Of a stretch of 64,000 nucleotides of DNA, positions 32,710 to 43,785 are shown one piece after another. A model generated the notes under the pieces. It was not told where the DNA came from and did not search any database. It worked only from the letters and a program-made list of their open reading frames with translations. The stretch's first letter is position 1, and each line of letters opens with the position of its first letter. The translations under genes and the position numbers were made by a program. This DNA is from Kribbella antiqua (lineage in GTDB: Bacteria; Actinomycetota; Actinomycetes; Propionibacteriales; Kribbellaceae), in NCBI RefSeq assembly GCF_004345665.1, contig NZ_SLWR01000009.1, positions 1-64,000 on the forward strand. The letters are read 5' to 3'.

Positions 32710-35700
32710 GTGGCTGACATCAGGTCAGCAGCCGGTGACGGTTCGGAGCGCTCGGGAGAGCCGCGGGTTCCGAACCGGGATCAGCCTGCCCACGAACTGG
32801 CCAAGCTGATCGCCCAGTCGGACAAGTCCGATGCCAAGGGCAAAGGCTTCTGGCGCCGCCGCCGACGCAAGTCCGCCTCCACAGATAGCCCCAGTACGAC
32901 GCCCGCCGCCGAACCCCAGCCGACGCAGCCCAGCCCAGCCGGCCCCGAGCCCACGGAGCCAAGGGCCGACGAGGCAGACGTGACGGCTGCGCAGGCGGAG
33001 GCCGCCGAGAGCACAAGCTCGCCGACCGACGGGAAGGCCGCGGATGCCGACGCAGAGGTCGGGGATGCTCCTGCGCAGCGCGCAGGTGCCGCCGACCAGG
33101 CGGCGGCTGACGACGGGGAAACTGGAGGCGACGGAGAGCCTGCAGGTGCCGACGCAAAGCCCACGGACGCCGCGGAGGCCGGGGGTTCGGACGCGCAGGC
33201 CGCAGGTGCCGCTCCCGAGGCAAGCGGCGGAGAAGCTGCGGGTGCCGATTCGCAGGTTGCGGGTGCCGATGAACCGGCTGATGGCGGTGCGACGGCTGCC
33301 GAGGGTGCGGGGACGGAAGCCGGCGCGAGTGCGGATGCTGCTGAGGGAACTGAGAAGCCTGCGGAGCGCTCTCGGCCCACGGTGGGTGTCGTGTACGAGC
33401 CGGACGAGTCGCCGGACGGGTTCCCACTGGAATTCGGCAACATCATCGTCGGACTCCCGAAACAGACCTCCGGCGAGGGAACTCCCGAGCGTCCAAAGGC
33501 AAACGAAAGCGCGGCAGAGGTCGCGGACGCCGATGCAGACGCCGATCAGTCAGACCCCGAGCAGGCGTTTGCTGAGCAGGCCGATGTCGAGCAACCACTC
33601 GCCGAACAAGCAGACGTTGAGCAGGCAGGCTCCGATGCAGGCGAGACTGACCCGGCCGACGGCGATGCAGGTGAGACTCACGCGGCCGACGACGCAGCGC
33701 AAGCCTCCGACTCGGCTGACGAGCCTGCGGCGGAGCAGTCCGACGTCCCGGCCGACTCTGGCGAGACGAGTGCTGCGGCGGATCCTGACGAGGCTGATGG
33801 CGCGGGCACCGGGGACGCCGAGGCCGATGGGGCAGCTACCGGGAATGCCGAGGCCGATGGGGCAGGTGGTGGGGATGCCGAGGCCGCTGACGGCGACGAG
33901 GCTGAGGGTGACGCGGGGCGAGCCGAGGTAGTTGAGGGTGCGTCTGCGCAGGCTGATGCTGCTGAGGGTGAGGCGGGTCAGGAGACTGCCGAGTCTGAGC
34001 CGTCAGCTGATGGTGAAGGTGTGCTGGCCGAGGCTGCTACTGGTGACTCGGAGGACGCAGGCGGCGGCGAAGGTGCATCAGCTGAGGTCCCGGCTGCGGA
34101 GACCGAAGAGTCCGGTGACGGCGTACCCGCGGAGGTTGAGCGGGGTGACGGTTCGGCTGCGAAGGCTGAAGGATCCGGCGGGTCGGGTGACGGCGACGGC
34201 GGTGCTGCTGCAGATGCTGAGCTTGAGTCGGAGGCATCGGACGGTGGAGAGGTAGCCGAGACCGAGGGTGCCGAGTCGGTTGAAGCTGCTGGGGACGAGT
34301 CGGGGGCGGCTGAGGCCGCGGCAGTAGCGTCCGGGGCGGTGGCTGACTCGGGGGTAGGCGAGGCTGTCGAGTCAGCTGAGACCGGTGGGGATGATTCGGG
34401 TGCGGTTGGTGCGGCGGAGGCGTCGGCTGATGCTGAAGGTGCGCCGGCTGTAGCTGCGGATGCGAAGTCGAAGCAACCCGCTGAGGGAGACAGCGCATCA
34501 GCTGAGGGTGCGGATGCTGAGGTGGAGCAACCCGCTGAGGGTGACAGCGAATCAGCTGAGGCTGTGGACGCTGAGTCGGAGCAACCTGCTGAAGGTGACG
34601 GCGCATCAGACGGGGCCGCGGAGCAACCCGCTGATGGTGAGGGTGTGGCGGCTGAGGCTGAGGGGGTTGGAGAGCCTGAGGAGCTGACTGCGGAGGAGTT
34701 GGCTGCGCGGGTGGCGGCTGAGCAGGCGGCTATGGCTTTGATTACGGCGCTGATGCGGCTGCGGGGGGCGTTGGCGGCTAGTCAGTTGCCGATTGATGTG
34801 GTGGGGGCCGACGAGGCTCGGCAGCAGCAGAAGGGGATGCTGGATCAGCTGGACGACTACATCCTGCCGCGGCTGGTTCAGCTGGAAGCGCCGGTACTTG
34901 CGGTTGTGGGTGGATCGACCGGGGCCGGAAAGTCGACGCTCGTCAACACGATCATCGGAAAGGTTGTCAGCGAGCCAGGTGTACTCCGGCCGACGACACG
35001 TTCGCCCGTCCTGATCCATCACCCGGCCGACGCCGATTGGTTCGTCGGTGACCGGGTGCTGCCCGGGATGGCCAGGACCAGCAGTGAGAGCCCGGGCGGC
35101 ATGGAGGATCCGGGGCAGCTGCGGTTGGTTGCCTCTGACACCGTTCCGCGGGGACTCGCGATCCTGGACGCGCCCGACATCGACTCGGTCGTCGAGGCGA
35201 ACCGGGATCTCGCCACCCAGTTGCTCGCCGCGGCCGATCTCTGGCTGTTCGTCACCACCGCCGCGCGGTACTCCGACGCCGTCCCGTGGGACTTCCTGCA
35301 GAGCGCTTCGGATCGCAGTACCGCGGTCGCAGTCGTGCTGGACCGGGCGCCGGGGGAGACCATCGACGACATCACCGGTCACCTCGCGCAGATGCTGCTG
35401 GAGCGTGGGCTCGGCGACTCGCCGCTGTTCTCCATCCAGGAGACGGTTGTCGACGGCAACGGCATGCTGCCGGCCGAGACCGTTGCCTCGATCAAGGACT
35501 GGCTGATCGACCTGGCCGCGGATGCGGAAGCCCGGTCGGCCGTTGTCCGCCGCACCCTGCAGGGCGCGGTGACCGCGATGGTCAAGAAGACGCCGCCGTT
35601 CGCGGCAGCGGTCCGGGCCCAGGCCGACACCGTGATCGAGCTGCGGTCGACGGCCGAGGCCGCGTACGACCAAGCGGTCAAGGATGTTGCGAAGGCGAGC

Positions 35701-36426
35701 CAGGATGGGACGCTGCTGCGCGGCGAGGTGCTGGCTCGTTGGCAGGAGTTCGTCGGCACCGGTGAGCTCCTGAAGGGGTTGCAGTCCAACGCCGGCCGCC
35801 TGCGCGACAAGGTGAAGAGCTCGCTCGCCAGCAAACCCGCGCAGACGCGAGACGTCAACGACGCGATCGAGTCGGGCCTGGAATCGCTGCTGCGGGAACA
35901 CGCCGCGGCCGCCGCCGAACGGGCCGAGAAGGCCTGGCAGGCAAGCGCCGCCGGACGCCAGTTGCTCGCCGCCGGCGATGCCGGGCTCGGTGCGATGTCC
36001 GAGGAGTTCCCGGCCGCCGCGGGCCGGGTGGTCCGCGAGTGGCAGGCGTTCGTGCTCGACCTGATCCGCAAGGAGGGCGCGGACAAGCGTTCGACCGCAC
36101 GCCTCCTGGAGTACGGCGTGAACGGGCTCGGCCTCTCGCTGATGGTGGTGATCTTCGCCAGCGAGGCCGGGATCCCGAAGGGGGCCGAGGCCAGCGCCGG
36201 TGCCGGCAGCGCAGTCGTCGGGCAGAAGCTGCTCGCTGCGGTCTTCGGCGACAAGGCCGTGAAGGCCCTGGTCGAGAAGGCGCGGGAAGACCTTGACGGT
36301 AAGGTTCATGCCCTGATGGATGCCGAATTCGCCCGCTATCTGGCAGTCCTCGACCAGCATCCGGTCGACCCCGAGGCTGCCAGGCAACTGACGGAGGCCG
36401 CGCGCGCGGTGGAGGACTGCACGTGA
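32710..36426 (+). CDS. Dynamin-like GTPase with very long acidic N-terminal region
   Basis: A 1238-residue protein. Residues 1-60 include a basic patch (FWRRRRRKS). About 60-670 is low-complexity Ala/Glu/Asp/Gly/Ser sequence, with an ordered island SRPTVGVVYEPDESPDGFPL near 222-241 and three 18-residue repeats at 584-637. The GTPase domain follows, with P-loop GGSTGAGKST (Lys741) and DAPDID as G3. The helical stalk ends with a hydrophobic patch (GLGLSLMVVIFA). It resembles Streptomyces DynB/YfjP dynamins, which stabilise division septa. GTG start at 32710, with a weak ribosome site. It overlaps its partner gene by four bases. Confidence 0.85.
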   Translation: MADIRSAAGDGSERSGEPRVPNRDQPAHELAKLIAQSDKSDAKGKGFWRRRRRKSASTDSPSTTPAAEPQPTQPSPAGPEPTEPRADEADVTAAQAEAAESTSSPTDGKAADADAEVGDAPAQRAGAADQAAADDGETGGDGEPAGADAKPTDAAEAGGSDAQAAGAAPEASGGEAAGADSQVAGADEPADGGATAAEGAGTEAGASADAAEGTEKPAERSRPTVGVVYEPDESPDGFPLEFGNIIVGLPKQTSGEGTPERPKANESAAEVADADADADQSDPEQAFAEQADVEQPLAEQADVEQAGSDAGETDPADGDAGETHAADDAAQASDSADEPAAEQSDVPADSGETSAAADPDEADGAGTGDAEADGAATGNAEADGAGGGDAEAADGDEAEGDAGRAEVVEGASAQADAAEGEAGQETAESEPSADGEGVLAEAATGDSEDAGGGEGASAEVPAAETEESGDGVPAEVERGDGSAAKAEGSGGSGDGDGGAAADAELESEASDGGEVAETEGAESVEAAGDESGAAEAAAVASGAVADSGVGEAVESAETGGDDSGAVGAAEASADAEGAPAVAADAKSKQPAEGDSASAEGADAEVEQPAEGDSESAEAVDAESEQPAEGDGASDGAAEQPADGEGVAAEAEGVGEPEELTAEELAARVAAEQAAMALITALMRLRGALAASQLPIDVVGADEARQQQKGMLDQLDDYILPRLVQLEAPVLAVVGGSTGAGKSTLVNTIIGKVVSEPGVLRPTTRSPVLIHHPADADWFVGDRVLPGMARTSSESPGGMEDPGQLRLVASDTVPRGLAILDAPDIDSVVEANRDLATQLLAAADLWLFVTTAARYSDAVPWDFLQSASDRSTAVAVVLDRAPGETIDDITGHLAQMLLERGLGDSPLFSIQETVVDGNGMLPAETVASIKDWLIDLAADAEARSAVVRRTLQGAVTAMVKKTPPFAAAVRAQADTVIELRSTAEAAYDQAVKDVAKASQDGTLLRGEVLARWQEFVGTGELLKGLQSNAGRLRDKVKSSLASKPAQTRDVNDAIESGLESLLREHAAAAAERAEKAWQASAAGRQLLAAGDAGLGAMSEEFPAAAGRVVREWQAFVLDLIRKEGADKRSTARLLEYGVNGLGLSLMVVIFASEAGIPKGAEASAGAGSAVVGQKLLAAVFGDKAVKALVEKAREDLDGKVHALMDAEFARYLAVLDQHPVDPEAARQLTEAARAVEDCT
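34459..34620 (+). repeat. Three 54-bp tandem repeats in the dynamin-like gene
   Basis: Three in-frame copies encode 18-residue units of the form DAxxxQPAEGDxxSAEGA (residues 584-601, 602-619, 620-637), followed by a partial fourth (EQPADGEG). They lie at the end of the acidic low-complexity region. Confidence 0.85.
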
Positions 36427-38102
36427 CGGAGACGCTGGATACGGTCGAGACCCCCGTCCGGGGCGAGACCGATGTCCTGAAGAAGATCGACGCCCTCGAG
36501 GCAGCCGCGGCGGCCGGCCAAGGCCGGCTGGACCCCGTGGTGACCACCGAGGCCGCGCAGATCGTGGAACGGTCCGGGCAGCGCCTCCGGATGTCCGGTG
36601 AGCTGACGGTGGTCGCGCTCGCCGGTGCGACGGGCTCGGGCAAGTCCTCGTTGTTCAACGCGTTGACAGGGCTCGACCTGGCCGCGATCGGAACGCGCCG
36701 GCCGACCAGCTCGATGCCGCTCGCGTGTGTTTGGGGCGAGGAGCCGGCCGGCGAACTGCTCAACTGGCTCGGCATCCCACGCCGGCATCAGGTGCAGCAC
36801 CGCAGCTCCCTGGAGGACGCGCAGGCGGAGGATCTGGACGGGCTGGTCCTGCTGGACATCCCCGACCATGACTCGACCGAGGTGGAGCATCGCCTGATCG
36901 TCGATCGGCTGGTGGAGCTGGTCGACATGCTCATCTGGGTGGTGGATCCGCAGAAGTACGCCGATGCCGCGCTGCACAACCGGTACATCAAGCCGTACGC
37001 CTCGCACTCCGGCGTGATGGCGTTCGCGCTGAACCACATCGACAAGCTCACGCCGGAACAGCGGACGAGCTGCCTCAACGACCTGGACCGGCTGCTCAAG
37101 TCGGACGGTCTCAAGGCGCCGACCGTGGTCGCGACATCGGCCGTCACCGGTGACGGGCTCGACGAGGTCCGAGCGCTGCTGGTCAAGCGAGTCAGCAACA
37201 AGCGCTCCGCCCGCGAACGCCTCTCCGCAGACGTCGACCGCGTTGCCGACCGGATGGCGAGCCAGTGTGGCAACGCCAAGACGCCCCAGATCGCCGAGGC
37301 CGACATCACCGAGCTCGTCGACGCACTGTCCGACGCGAGCGGTCTTCCGGTCGTGGTCGACGCCGTACGACGCTCTTACCTGCAGCGCGCCCGGGCCGCG
37401 ACGGGATGGCCGGTCACCAAGTGGATCGGGCGATTCCGGCCGGACCCGCTGCGTCGCCTGCAGCTGGACGAGGTGTCGAAGCAACAGGGCAAGGCGCTGC
37501 GCAAGTCGGCCTCCAACGAGGTCGCGATCGCGCGCTCTTCGTTGCCTGCGGCAACACCAGTGCAGCGGGCCCGGATGGACACCGCCGTCCGCACCATCAC
37601 GAACAAGGCCGCGGAAGGCTTGTCCCGGCCGTGGGCGGACTCGGTGCGCTCGGCGATCCGCCGCCGGGAGGAGTCGCTCGGCGACGAGCTCGACCAGGCG
37701 GTCGCGCGGACCGACCTCGGGGCGAGCAACAACCCCGGCTGGTGGGGCGCCGCACGGTTCCTCCAGTGGCTGCTGTTCCTGATCGCGCTCGGCGGTGCCG
37801 GCTGGCTCGTGACGACGCTGGTCCTCAGCTACACGCAGCCGGAGGAGCCGACGCTGCCGAAGTGGAACGGCATCCCCTACGCCTGGATCATGCTGGTCGG
37901 TGGCGCGGTGCTGGGACTCGCCGTTTCGGTCGTTTGCCGTCTCTTCGCCACCAGCGGGGCCGCCCGTCGTGCCCGTCTCGTCGCGAAGGCTCTCCGCACC
38001 GAACTCGAGCAGGTCGCCGACAGCCACGTCGTCGCCCCCGCCCGCGAAGAGCTCGACGCCTACTCGCGCTGCCGCGACAACATCGCCACCGCGCGCGGCT
38101 GA
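36423..38102 (+). CDS. Second dynamin-like GTPase with C-terminal membrane segments
   Basis: A 559-residue GTPase with P-loop GATGSGKSS (68-76), G3 DIPDHDS and a G4-like NHID. Two transmembrane helices near the C-terminus (WLLFLIALGGAGWLV about 442-456 and IMLVGGAVLGLAVSVV about 486-501) would anchor it in the membrane. The GTG start overlaps the upstream TGA. Two adjacent dynamins, one soluble and one with membrane segments, match the DynA/DynB pair that acts at sporulation septa in Streptomyces. Here a general role in septation or membrane remodelling is inferred. Confidence 0.87.
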   Translation: MTETLDTVETPVRGETDVLKKIDALEAAAAAGQGRLDPVVTTEAAQIVERSGQRLRMSGELTVVALAGATGSGKSSLFNALTGLDLAAIGTRRPTSSMPLACVWGEEPAGELLNWLGIPRRHQVQHRSSLEDAQAEDLDGLVLLDIPDHDSTEVEHRLIVDRLVELVDMLIWVVDPQKYADAALHNRYIKPYASHSGVMAFALNHIDKLTPEQRTSCLNDLDRLLKSDGLKAPTVVATSAVTGDGLDEVRALLVKRVSNKRSARERLSADVDRVADRMASQCGNAKTPQIAEADITELVDALSDASGLPVVVDAVRRSYLQRARAATGWPVTKWIGRFRPDPLRRLQLDEVSKQQGKALRKSASNEVAIARSSLPAATPVQRARMDTAVRTITNKAAEGLSRPWADSVRSAIRRREESLGDELDQAVARTDLGASNNPGWWGAARFLQWLLFLIALGGAGWLVTTLVLSYTQPEEPTLPKWNGIPYAWIMLVGGAVLGLAVSVVCRLFATSGAARRARLVAKALRTELEQVADSHVVAPAREELDAYSRCRDNIATARG

Positions 38103-38110
38103 CGCCGGAG

Positions 38111-38611
38111 TCATGCCGCCTCCGCTTCGCGGGTGGTGGGGGTCAGCGGGATCGGCGTCGCGGCGTACTCGTCGGCGGGATAAGGCGAAGCGGTGGCCTC
38201 GGCCGGGGCGGCGTTGGTGGAGCCGTCAACGGAGGTGGAGTCCCGTCGCGGCGGGTTCTTGGTGAAGGAGGTCGTCCCCCGGTTGAGGTCGTGGCCGATC
38301 GAGAAGGCTTCCAGGATCACGCGGCTGTGCTGCTCGCCGGCCTCGTCGGTCCATTCGTGCGTTCGCAACCGCCCGTGGACGACGATCGGCTGGCCGATCT
38401 GCAGCGAGTCGAATGCGTTCTGTGCCAGGCTCCGCCAGCATTCGACCTGATACCAGGTGGTGGGCAGATCGGAGTACGTTCCCTGGGTGTAGCGGCGTGG
38501 TGTCGACGCGAGCCGGAACGACGCACGGCCGTCGCGTCCGTTGATCTCCTTGAACTGGACGTCGCTCCCGAGTCGTCCGAGCACAGTCACGTAGGTCTCG
38601 CCGTAGCTCAT
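38111..38611 (-). CDS. Single-stranded DNA-binding protein, SsbB type
   Basis: A 166-residue SSB with the N-terminal OB fold (YVTVLGRLGSDVQFKEINGR ... WYQVECWRSLAQNAF). The tail is not the canonical acidic DDDIPF; it ends PTTREAEAA, as in SsbB-type paralogs that lack the partner-binding tip. ATG 38611 after GAAAGGTGG; a frame reaching 38764 crosses the divergent promoter and was not used. It lies next to the dynamin pair, which recalls the Streptomyces ssbB neighbourhood, where SsbB aids chromosome segregation. Confidence 0.88.
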   Translation of the reverse strand: MSYGETYVTVLGRLGSDVQFKEINGRDGRASFRLASTPRRYTQGTYSDLPTTWYQVECWRSLAQNAFDSLQIGQPIVVHGRLRTHEWTDEAGEQHSRVILEAFSIGHDLNRGTTSFTKNPPRRDSTSVDGSTNAAPAEATASPYPADEYAATPIPLTPTTREAEAA

Positions 38612-38750
38612 GAGGTCCACCTTTCGTTCGGTCGTGGATGCGCTGTCAGCAGAGAAGATGCACGGCTCGCACGCCGACCGGCCCGGCGAGTTCCTGACCT
38701 GTGGACAACCGAGTTGGGCCGGACTACCCCCGACACATAGGCTCTGGGGT

Positions 38751-40433
<1,683 letters not shown>

Positions 40434-40450
40434 GACTCAGCGCACAAGAG

Positions 40451-40481
40451 CTCCACCTCCGCACAGTCTGCGGGGGTGGAG
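40451..40481. terminator. Bidirectional terminator between ettA and a phosphotransferase gene
   Basis: CTCCACCTCCGCA pairs with TGCGGGGGTGGAG (one G-T wobble) around a 5-base loop, between stops at 40433 and 40483. Confidence 0.75.
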
Positions 40482-40482
40482 T

Positions 40483-41346
40483 TCAGCGTAGGTGATCGGC
40501 CAGGACCTGCTCGACGACCGGCAGGTCCGTGGTGATGAGGGCCTTCCAAAGTGCCCAGCCGCGGGCACGAGCCCAGGTCCCGTCGTCCTGCCCGACAGCC
40601 TCCCGGAAAGCCTCGCGGGACTCCCCGGAGAAGAACGTGTAGGCGATGACGAGGTCGCACGCCGGATCGCCGACGCCTGAGGTGCCGAAGTCGATGACGG
40701 CGGACAGCCGGCCGTCCTGAACCAGCAGGTTGCCGCTGGCGATGTCCCCGTGGAACCACACCGGCGGCCGGTCCCACGACGTACTCAGAGCCGCATCCCA
40801 CACCTCACGGGCCAAGTCGGCGTCGATCCGGTCCTTCAGTACGACGAGGGCCTCCATCGTCTCGTCGTGGTAGAACTCCGGCGGCGCACCCCGGTGGAAG
40901 CTGTGCGCACCGGCCGCAGGCCCGTCAGAAGCGTCGCAACTCTGCAGCGCCAGGATGAACTCGGCGATCGAGTGGGCAAAACCGGAAAGATCCGAGACCG
41001 AGTCGTGCGACGCGGTCTCGCCAGGAATCCAGCGACGCACAGCCCAGTGGTACGGGTATCCCTGGCCCGGCTCGCCCTTCGCGACAGCCTCGGGAATGGG
41101 CACGGGCAACGACGGCGCCAGGATCGGCAGCCACTCATGTTCCTTGTGCACGGCGGCCGTGTAGCTCTCGTGCGTCGGCAGTCGCGCGGTGAGGTCCGTG
41201 CCGAGCCGGTACGTGCGGTTGTCCCAGCCGTCGACCTTGACCGGGGTCACCGGCAGGCCGGACCACTCCGGGAACTGTTCCGCGAGTAGCCGGCGTACGA
41301 GGTCGGCCGAGATACCGGCTCTGCCATCGGCATGGAAGTCCGTCAC
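40483..41346 (-). CDS. Aminoglycoside phosphotransferase-family kinase
   Basis: A 287-residue APH-fold protein. The catalytic loop is WFHGDIASGNLLV (Asp and Asn for phosphotransfer and metal) and the metal Asp is in AVIDFGTSGVGDPACDL. The family phosphorylates aminoglycosides, macrolides or cell metabolites; sequence alone does not show which. The GTG at 41346 is the most reasonable start, with GGAAG 11 bases upstream. A frame reaching 42786 runs antisense through the monooxygenase gene and is spurious. Confidence 0.85.
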   Translation of the reverse strand: MTDFHADGRAGISADLVRRLLAEQFPEWSGLPVTPVKVDGWDNRTYRLGTDLTARLPTHESYTAAVHKEHEWLPILAPSLPVPIPEAVAKGEPGQGYPYHWAVRRWIPGETASHDSVSDLSGFAHSIAEFILALQSCDASDGPAAGAHSFHRGAPPEFYHDETMEALVVLKDRIDADLAREVWDAALSTSWDRPPVWFHGDIASGNLLVQDGRLSAVIDFGTSGVGDPACDLVIAYTFFSGESREAFREAVGQDDGTWARARGWALWKALITTDLPVVEQVLADHLR

Positions 41347-41390
41347 GGGCCGCGATTCTTCCGTGACATCCCAACCGCCGCAAAGCGTTT

Positions 41391-41819
41391 TCAGCCGAGG
41401 GAGTCCGCGAGAAAGTCGGAGATGACCCGCAGTTCCTCGACGCTGCGAGTCGCCAGTACGGCGTGCATCCGGGCGCCCTGCTCGGCGTACAGCGGAACCA
41501 GCTTCTCCTGGATGGCCTCGGCCGACGGCGTGACCACGACCTTGCGGCGGTCGTGCGGATCGGGCTGGCGGGTGACCAGGCCAGTGGCCTCCAGCCGATC
41601 GATGACGCCGGTGACCGTGCCGGAGGTAAGGCCCGTGTGCTCGGCGAGCTGGCGCGGGGTCAGCGGGCCGTACGTCTGCAGCAAGGTCATGAACTGGGAA
41701 TCGCTCGCGCCCAGCCCGACCTTCGCAGAGACCGCGTGATTGAACAGGACGACCTCCGCGATCATCCGGATCATCCGCTGCTGGATCTCGGCGGTGAGCT
41801 CTGCACGGGAACTGGTCAT
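41391..41819 (-). CDS. MarR-family regulator, divergent from FAD monooxygenase
   Basis: A 142-residue winged-helix regulator (LTPRQLAEHTGLTSGTVTGVID recognition region; wing PDPHDRRKVVV). ATG 41819 is preferred, with GAGGCGG upstream; ATGs at 41834 and 41858 have no ribosome site. It is divergent from the monooxygenase, with two direct repeats of CCAAGATACT between. It probably represses that gene until a phenolic or drug ligand binds. Confidence 0.88.
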   Translation of the reverse strand: MTSSRAELTAEIQQRMIRMIAEVVLFNHAVSAKVGLGASDSQFMTLLQTYGPLTPRQLAEHTGLTSGTVTGVIDRLEATGLVTRQPDPHDRRKVVVTPSAEAIQEKLVPLYAEQGARMHAVLATRSVEELRVISDFLADSLG

Positions 41820-41858
41820 GGTCCGCCTCAGCATAGGGCTTGTATTTCTCTCGGACAT

Positions 41859-41885
41859 CCAAGATACTCAGATTGCCAAGATACT
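41859..41885. promoter_or_regulatory. Direct-repeat operator between MarR and monooxygenase
   Basis: CCAAGATACT occurs at 41859-41868 and again at 41876-41885, 17 bases apart, in the 94-base divergent region between MarR and the monooxygenase. Likely MarR binding half-sites. Confidence 0.55.
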
Positions 41886-41913
41886 TGAAGTTCCGAGACA
41901 AATGGAGTGGACG

Positions 41914-43296
41914 ATGAAGGTGCTGGTGATCGGTGGCGGTACCGGTGGGCTCGCGCTGGCGCACGGTTTGAAGCGGGCCGGCATCGGCGTGACCGTGTTC
42001 GAGCGGGACGCGCTGCGCACGGACGGCCTGCACGGCTATCGGGTCGGGATCGACCCGGACGGCAGCCGGGCGCTGCACTCGCTGCTGCCGAAGGAGCTGT
42101 ACGACACGTTCGTGGCCACCAAGGCGCGGGACCCGAAGTACTTCAACATGCTGACCGAGGACCTCAAGGAGGTCCTCTCGATCGACCTGCCGGAGTCGAC
42201 CGATCCGGTGGAGAGCGAGAAGTCGATCAGCCGGATGACCCTGCGCCAAGTCCTGCTGACCGGTCTCGAGGACGTGGTCGAGTTCGGCAAGGAGTTCACC
42301 CGCTTCGAGCAGCACGGCGACCAGGTCACGGCGTACTTCGCGGACGGTACGCACGCGACCGGCGACCTGCTGGTGGCGGCCGATGGGGCTCATTCTCGCG
42401 TGCGACGCCAGTACCTGCCGCAGGCGACGACGGAGGAAACCGGGATCATCGCGCTCGCGGGAAAGCTGCCGATCACCGCGGAGAGCGCGAAACTCGTGCC
42501 GCCGAAGGTGTTCGAGGGGATCTCGATGGTCAACGCGCCGCGTGGGCTGTTCTGCATCCTGCATGTGATGGAGTTCCAGTGGGACCGCGACGGCAACCTC
42601 AAGCATGGGATCGGCGGCAATACCGAGGAGCTGATCCGGGGCTGGCCGGGCCTGCAGTTCGACAACACCCGGGACTACATCAACTGGGGACTTTCGGCGA
42701 CTGCGGACAAGCTGCCGGCCAATGTGATGGACCTGCGCGGCCGTGAGCTGATCGACGCAGCTCTCGACCTCACGCAGGACTGGCACCCGAACCTGCGCCG
42801 GCTGTTCGAGCTGACCGACCCGGGCACCTGCTTCCCGGTGAACATCTGGACCTCGGTCCCGCTAGAGCCCTGGGAGACGACGAACGTGACCCTGCTCGGT
42901 GACGCGATTCACACCATGACGCCAGGTCGCGGTGTCGGCGCGAACACCGCGCTCCGCGACGCCGTGAACCTCTGCCGTCAGCTGATCGAAGTGCGCGACG
43001 GCCGGCAGCAGCTGATCCCGGCCGTCCGTGAGTACGAGGCGAAGATGATCGAGTACGGCTTCGACGCCGTACTCAAGTCGCGGGCGCAGATGACGGCTGA
43101 CGATCCGATCCACAAGCCGGTGGTCGGGCGGCTGGCGCTGGCAGGCATGCGTACGGCGATGCGCGCGGTCAACCACCTGCCGCCGGCCAAGCGCAGGATG
43201 CGTGACTCGATGCTCGCCTATCGCGGCGCCGACCGCGACGACACGGCGCTGGAGATCACCCCAGCGCCGATCACGACAGCGCCGATCAGCAACTAG
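41914..43296 (+). CDS. FAD-dependent aromatic/drug monooxygenase
   Basis: A 460-residue flavin monooxygenase (FAD_binding_3 type). The Rossmann motif GGGTGGLALAHGLKRAG starts at about residue 7, then the FAD/NADPH DG motif (ADGAHSRVRRQ) and the GD motif GDAIHTMTPGRGVGANTALRDA. It should hydroxylate an aromatic substrate or inactivate a drug at the expense of NAD(P)H and O2. ATG 41914 follows GGAG at seven bases. It is paired with a divergent MarR, as in several antibiotic-inducible monooxygenases. The substrate is not predictable. Confidence 0.87.
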   Translation: MKVLVIGGGTGGLALAHGLKRAGIGVTVFERDALRTDGLHGYRVGIDPDGSRALHSLLPKELYDTFVATKARDPKYFNMLTEDLKEVLSIDLPESTDPVESEKSISRMTLRQVLLTGLEDVVEFGKEFTRFEQHGDQVTAYFADGTHATGDLLVAADGAHSRVRRQYLPQATTEETGIIALAGKLPITAESAKLVPPKVFEGISMVNAPRGLFCILHVMEFQWDRDGNLKHGIGGNTEELIRGWPGLQFDNTRDYINWGLSATADKLPANVMDLRGRELIDAALDLTQDWHPNLRRLFELTDPGTCFPVNIWTSVPLEPWETTNVTLLGDAIHTMTPGRGVGANTALRDAVNLCRQLIEVRDGRQQLIPAVREYEAKMIEYGFDAVLKSRAQMTADDPIHKPVVGRLALAGMRTAMRAVNHLPPAKRRMRDSMLAYRGADRDDTALEITPAPITTAPISN

Positions 43297-43755
43297 TCAG
43301 CGCTGGCCGATGTGCTCCGAGACGGTGTCGAAGACGCGGCCGACGGCGGCGAAGTCCTCGGGGGCGGCCAGGTCGACCAGGTTCTCCCGGACGCCTTCGA
43401 CATGGGTCGGCGCGGCGGACTCGAGCAGGGCGAAGCCCGCCTCGGTCAGCTCGGCCCAGACGCCGCGCTTGTCGCTGATGCACGACGTTCGGCGGACCAG
43501 TTCGGCGGCTTCCAGGCGGCCCACGGTGTGGGTCAGCCGGGAGCGGCTCTGGTGCAGCCGGTCGGCGAGGTCGGCCATCCGGAGGCGCCGGTCGGGCGCT
43601 TCGGAGAGGCGGACCAGGATCTCGTAGTCGTTCAGGCCGATACCGAATTGACGCAGGTCATCGTCCAGCTTGGCCATCAGGCGCGCGGTCCCCAGCAGGT
43701 ACGCGCGCCAAGCCACCTGCTGCTCGGCGTCGAGCCACCGGGTCTCAGTAGTCAT
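43297..43755 (-). CDS. MarR-family regulator, divergent from YceI gene
   Basis: A 152-residue MarR protein (MADLADRLHQSRSRLTHTVGRLE is the helix-turn-helix; wing ISDKRGVWAEL). The stop abuts the monooxygenase stop with no gap. ATG 43755 chosen; a GTG six bases upstream is possible. It is divergent from the yceI-like gene across a clear promoter and may repress it. Confidence 0.87.
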   Translation of the reverse strand: MTTETRWLDAEQQVAWRAYLLGTARLMAKLDDDLRQFGIGLNDYEILVRLSEAPDRRLRMADLADRLHQSRSRLTHTVGRLEAAELVRRTSCISDKRGVWAELTEAGFALLESAAPTHVEGVRENLVDLAAPEDFAAVGRVFDTVSEHIGQR

Positions 43756-43785
43756 CGTCACGCAAACAGTGTACCGGGAATGTAG

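Noticed and set aside
34459-34620. Regular tandem repeats that might suggest a CRISPR array
   Set aside because: Units are 54 bp, directly adjoining, without spacers, and lie in frame inside the dynamin-like gene.
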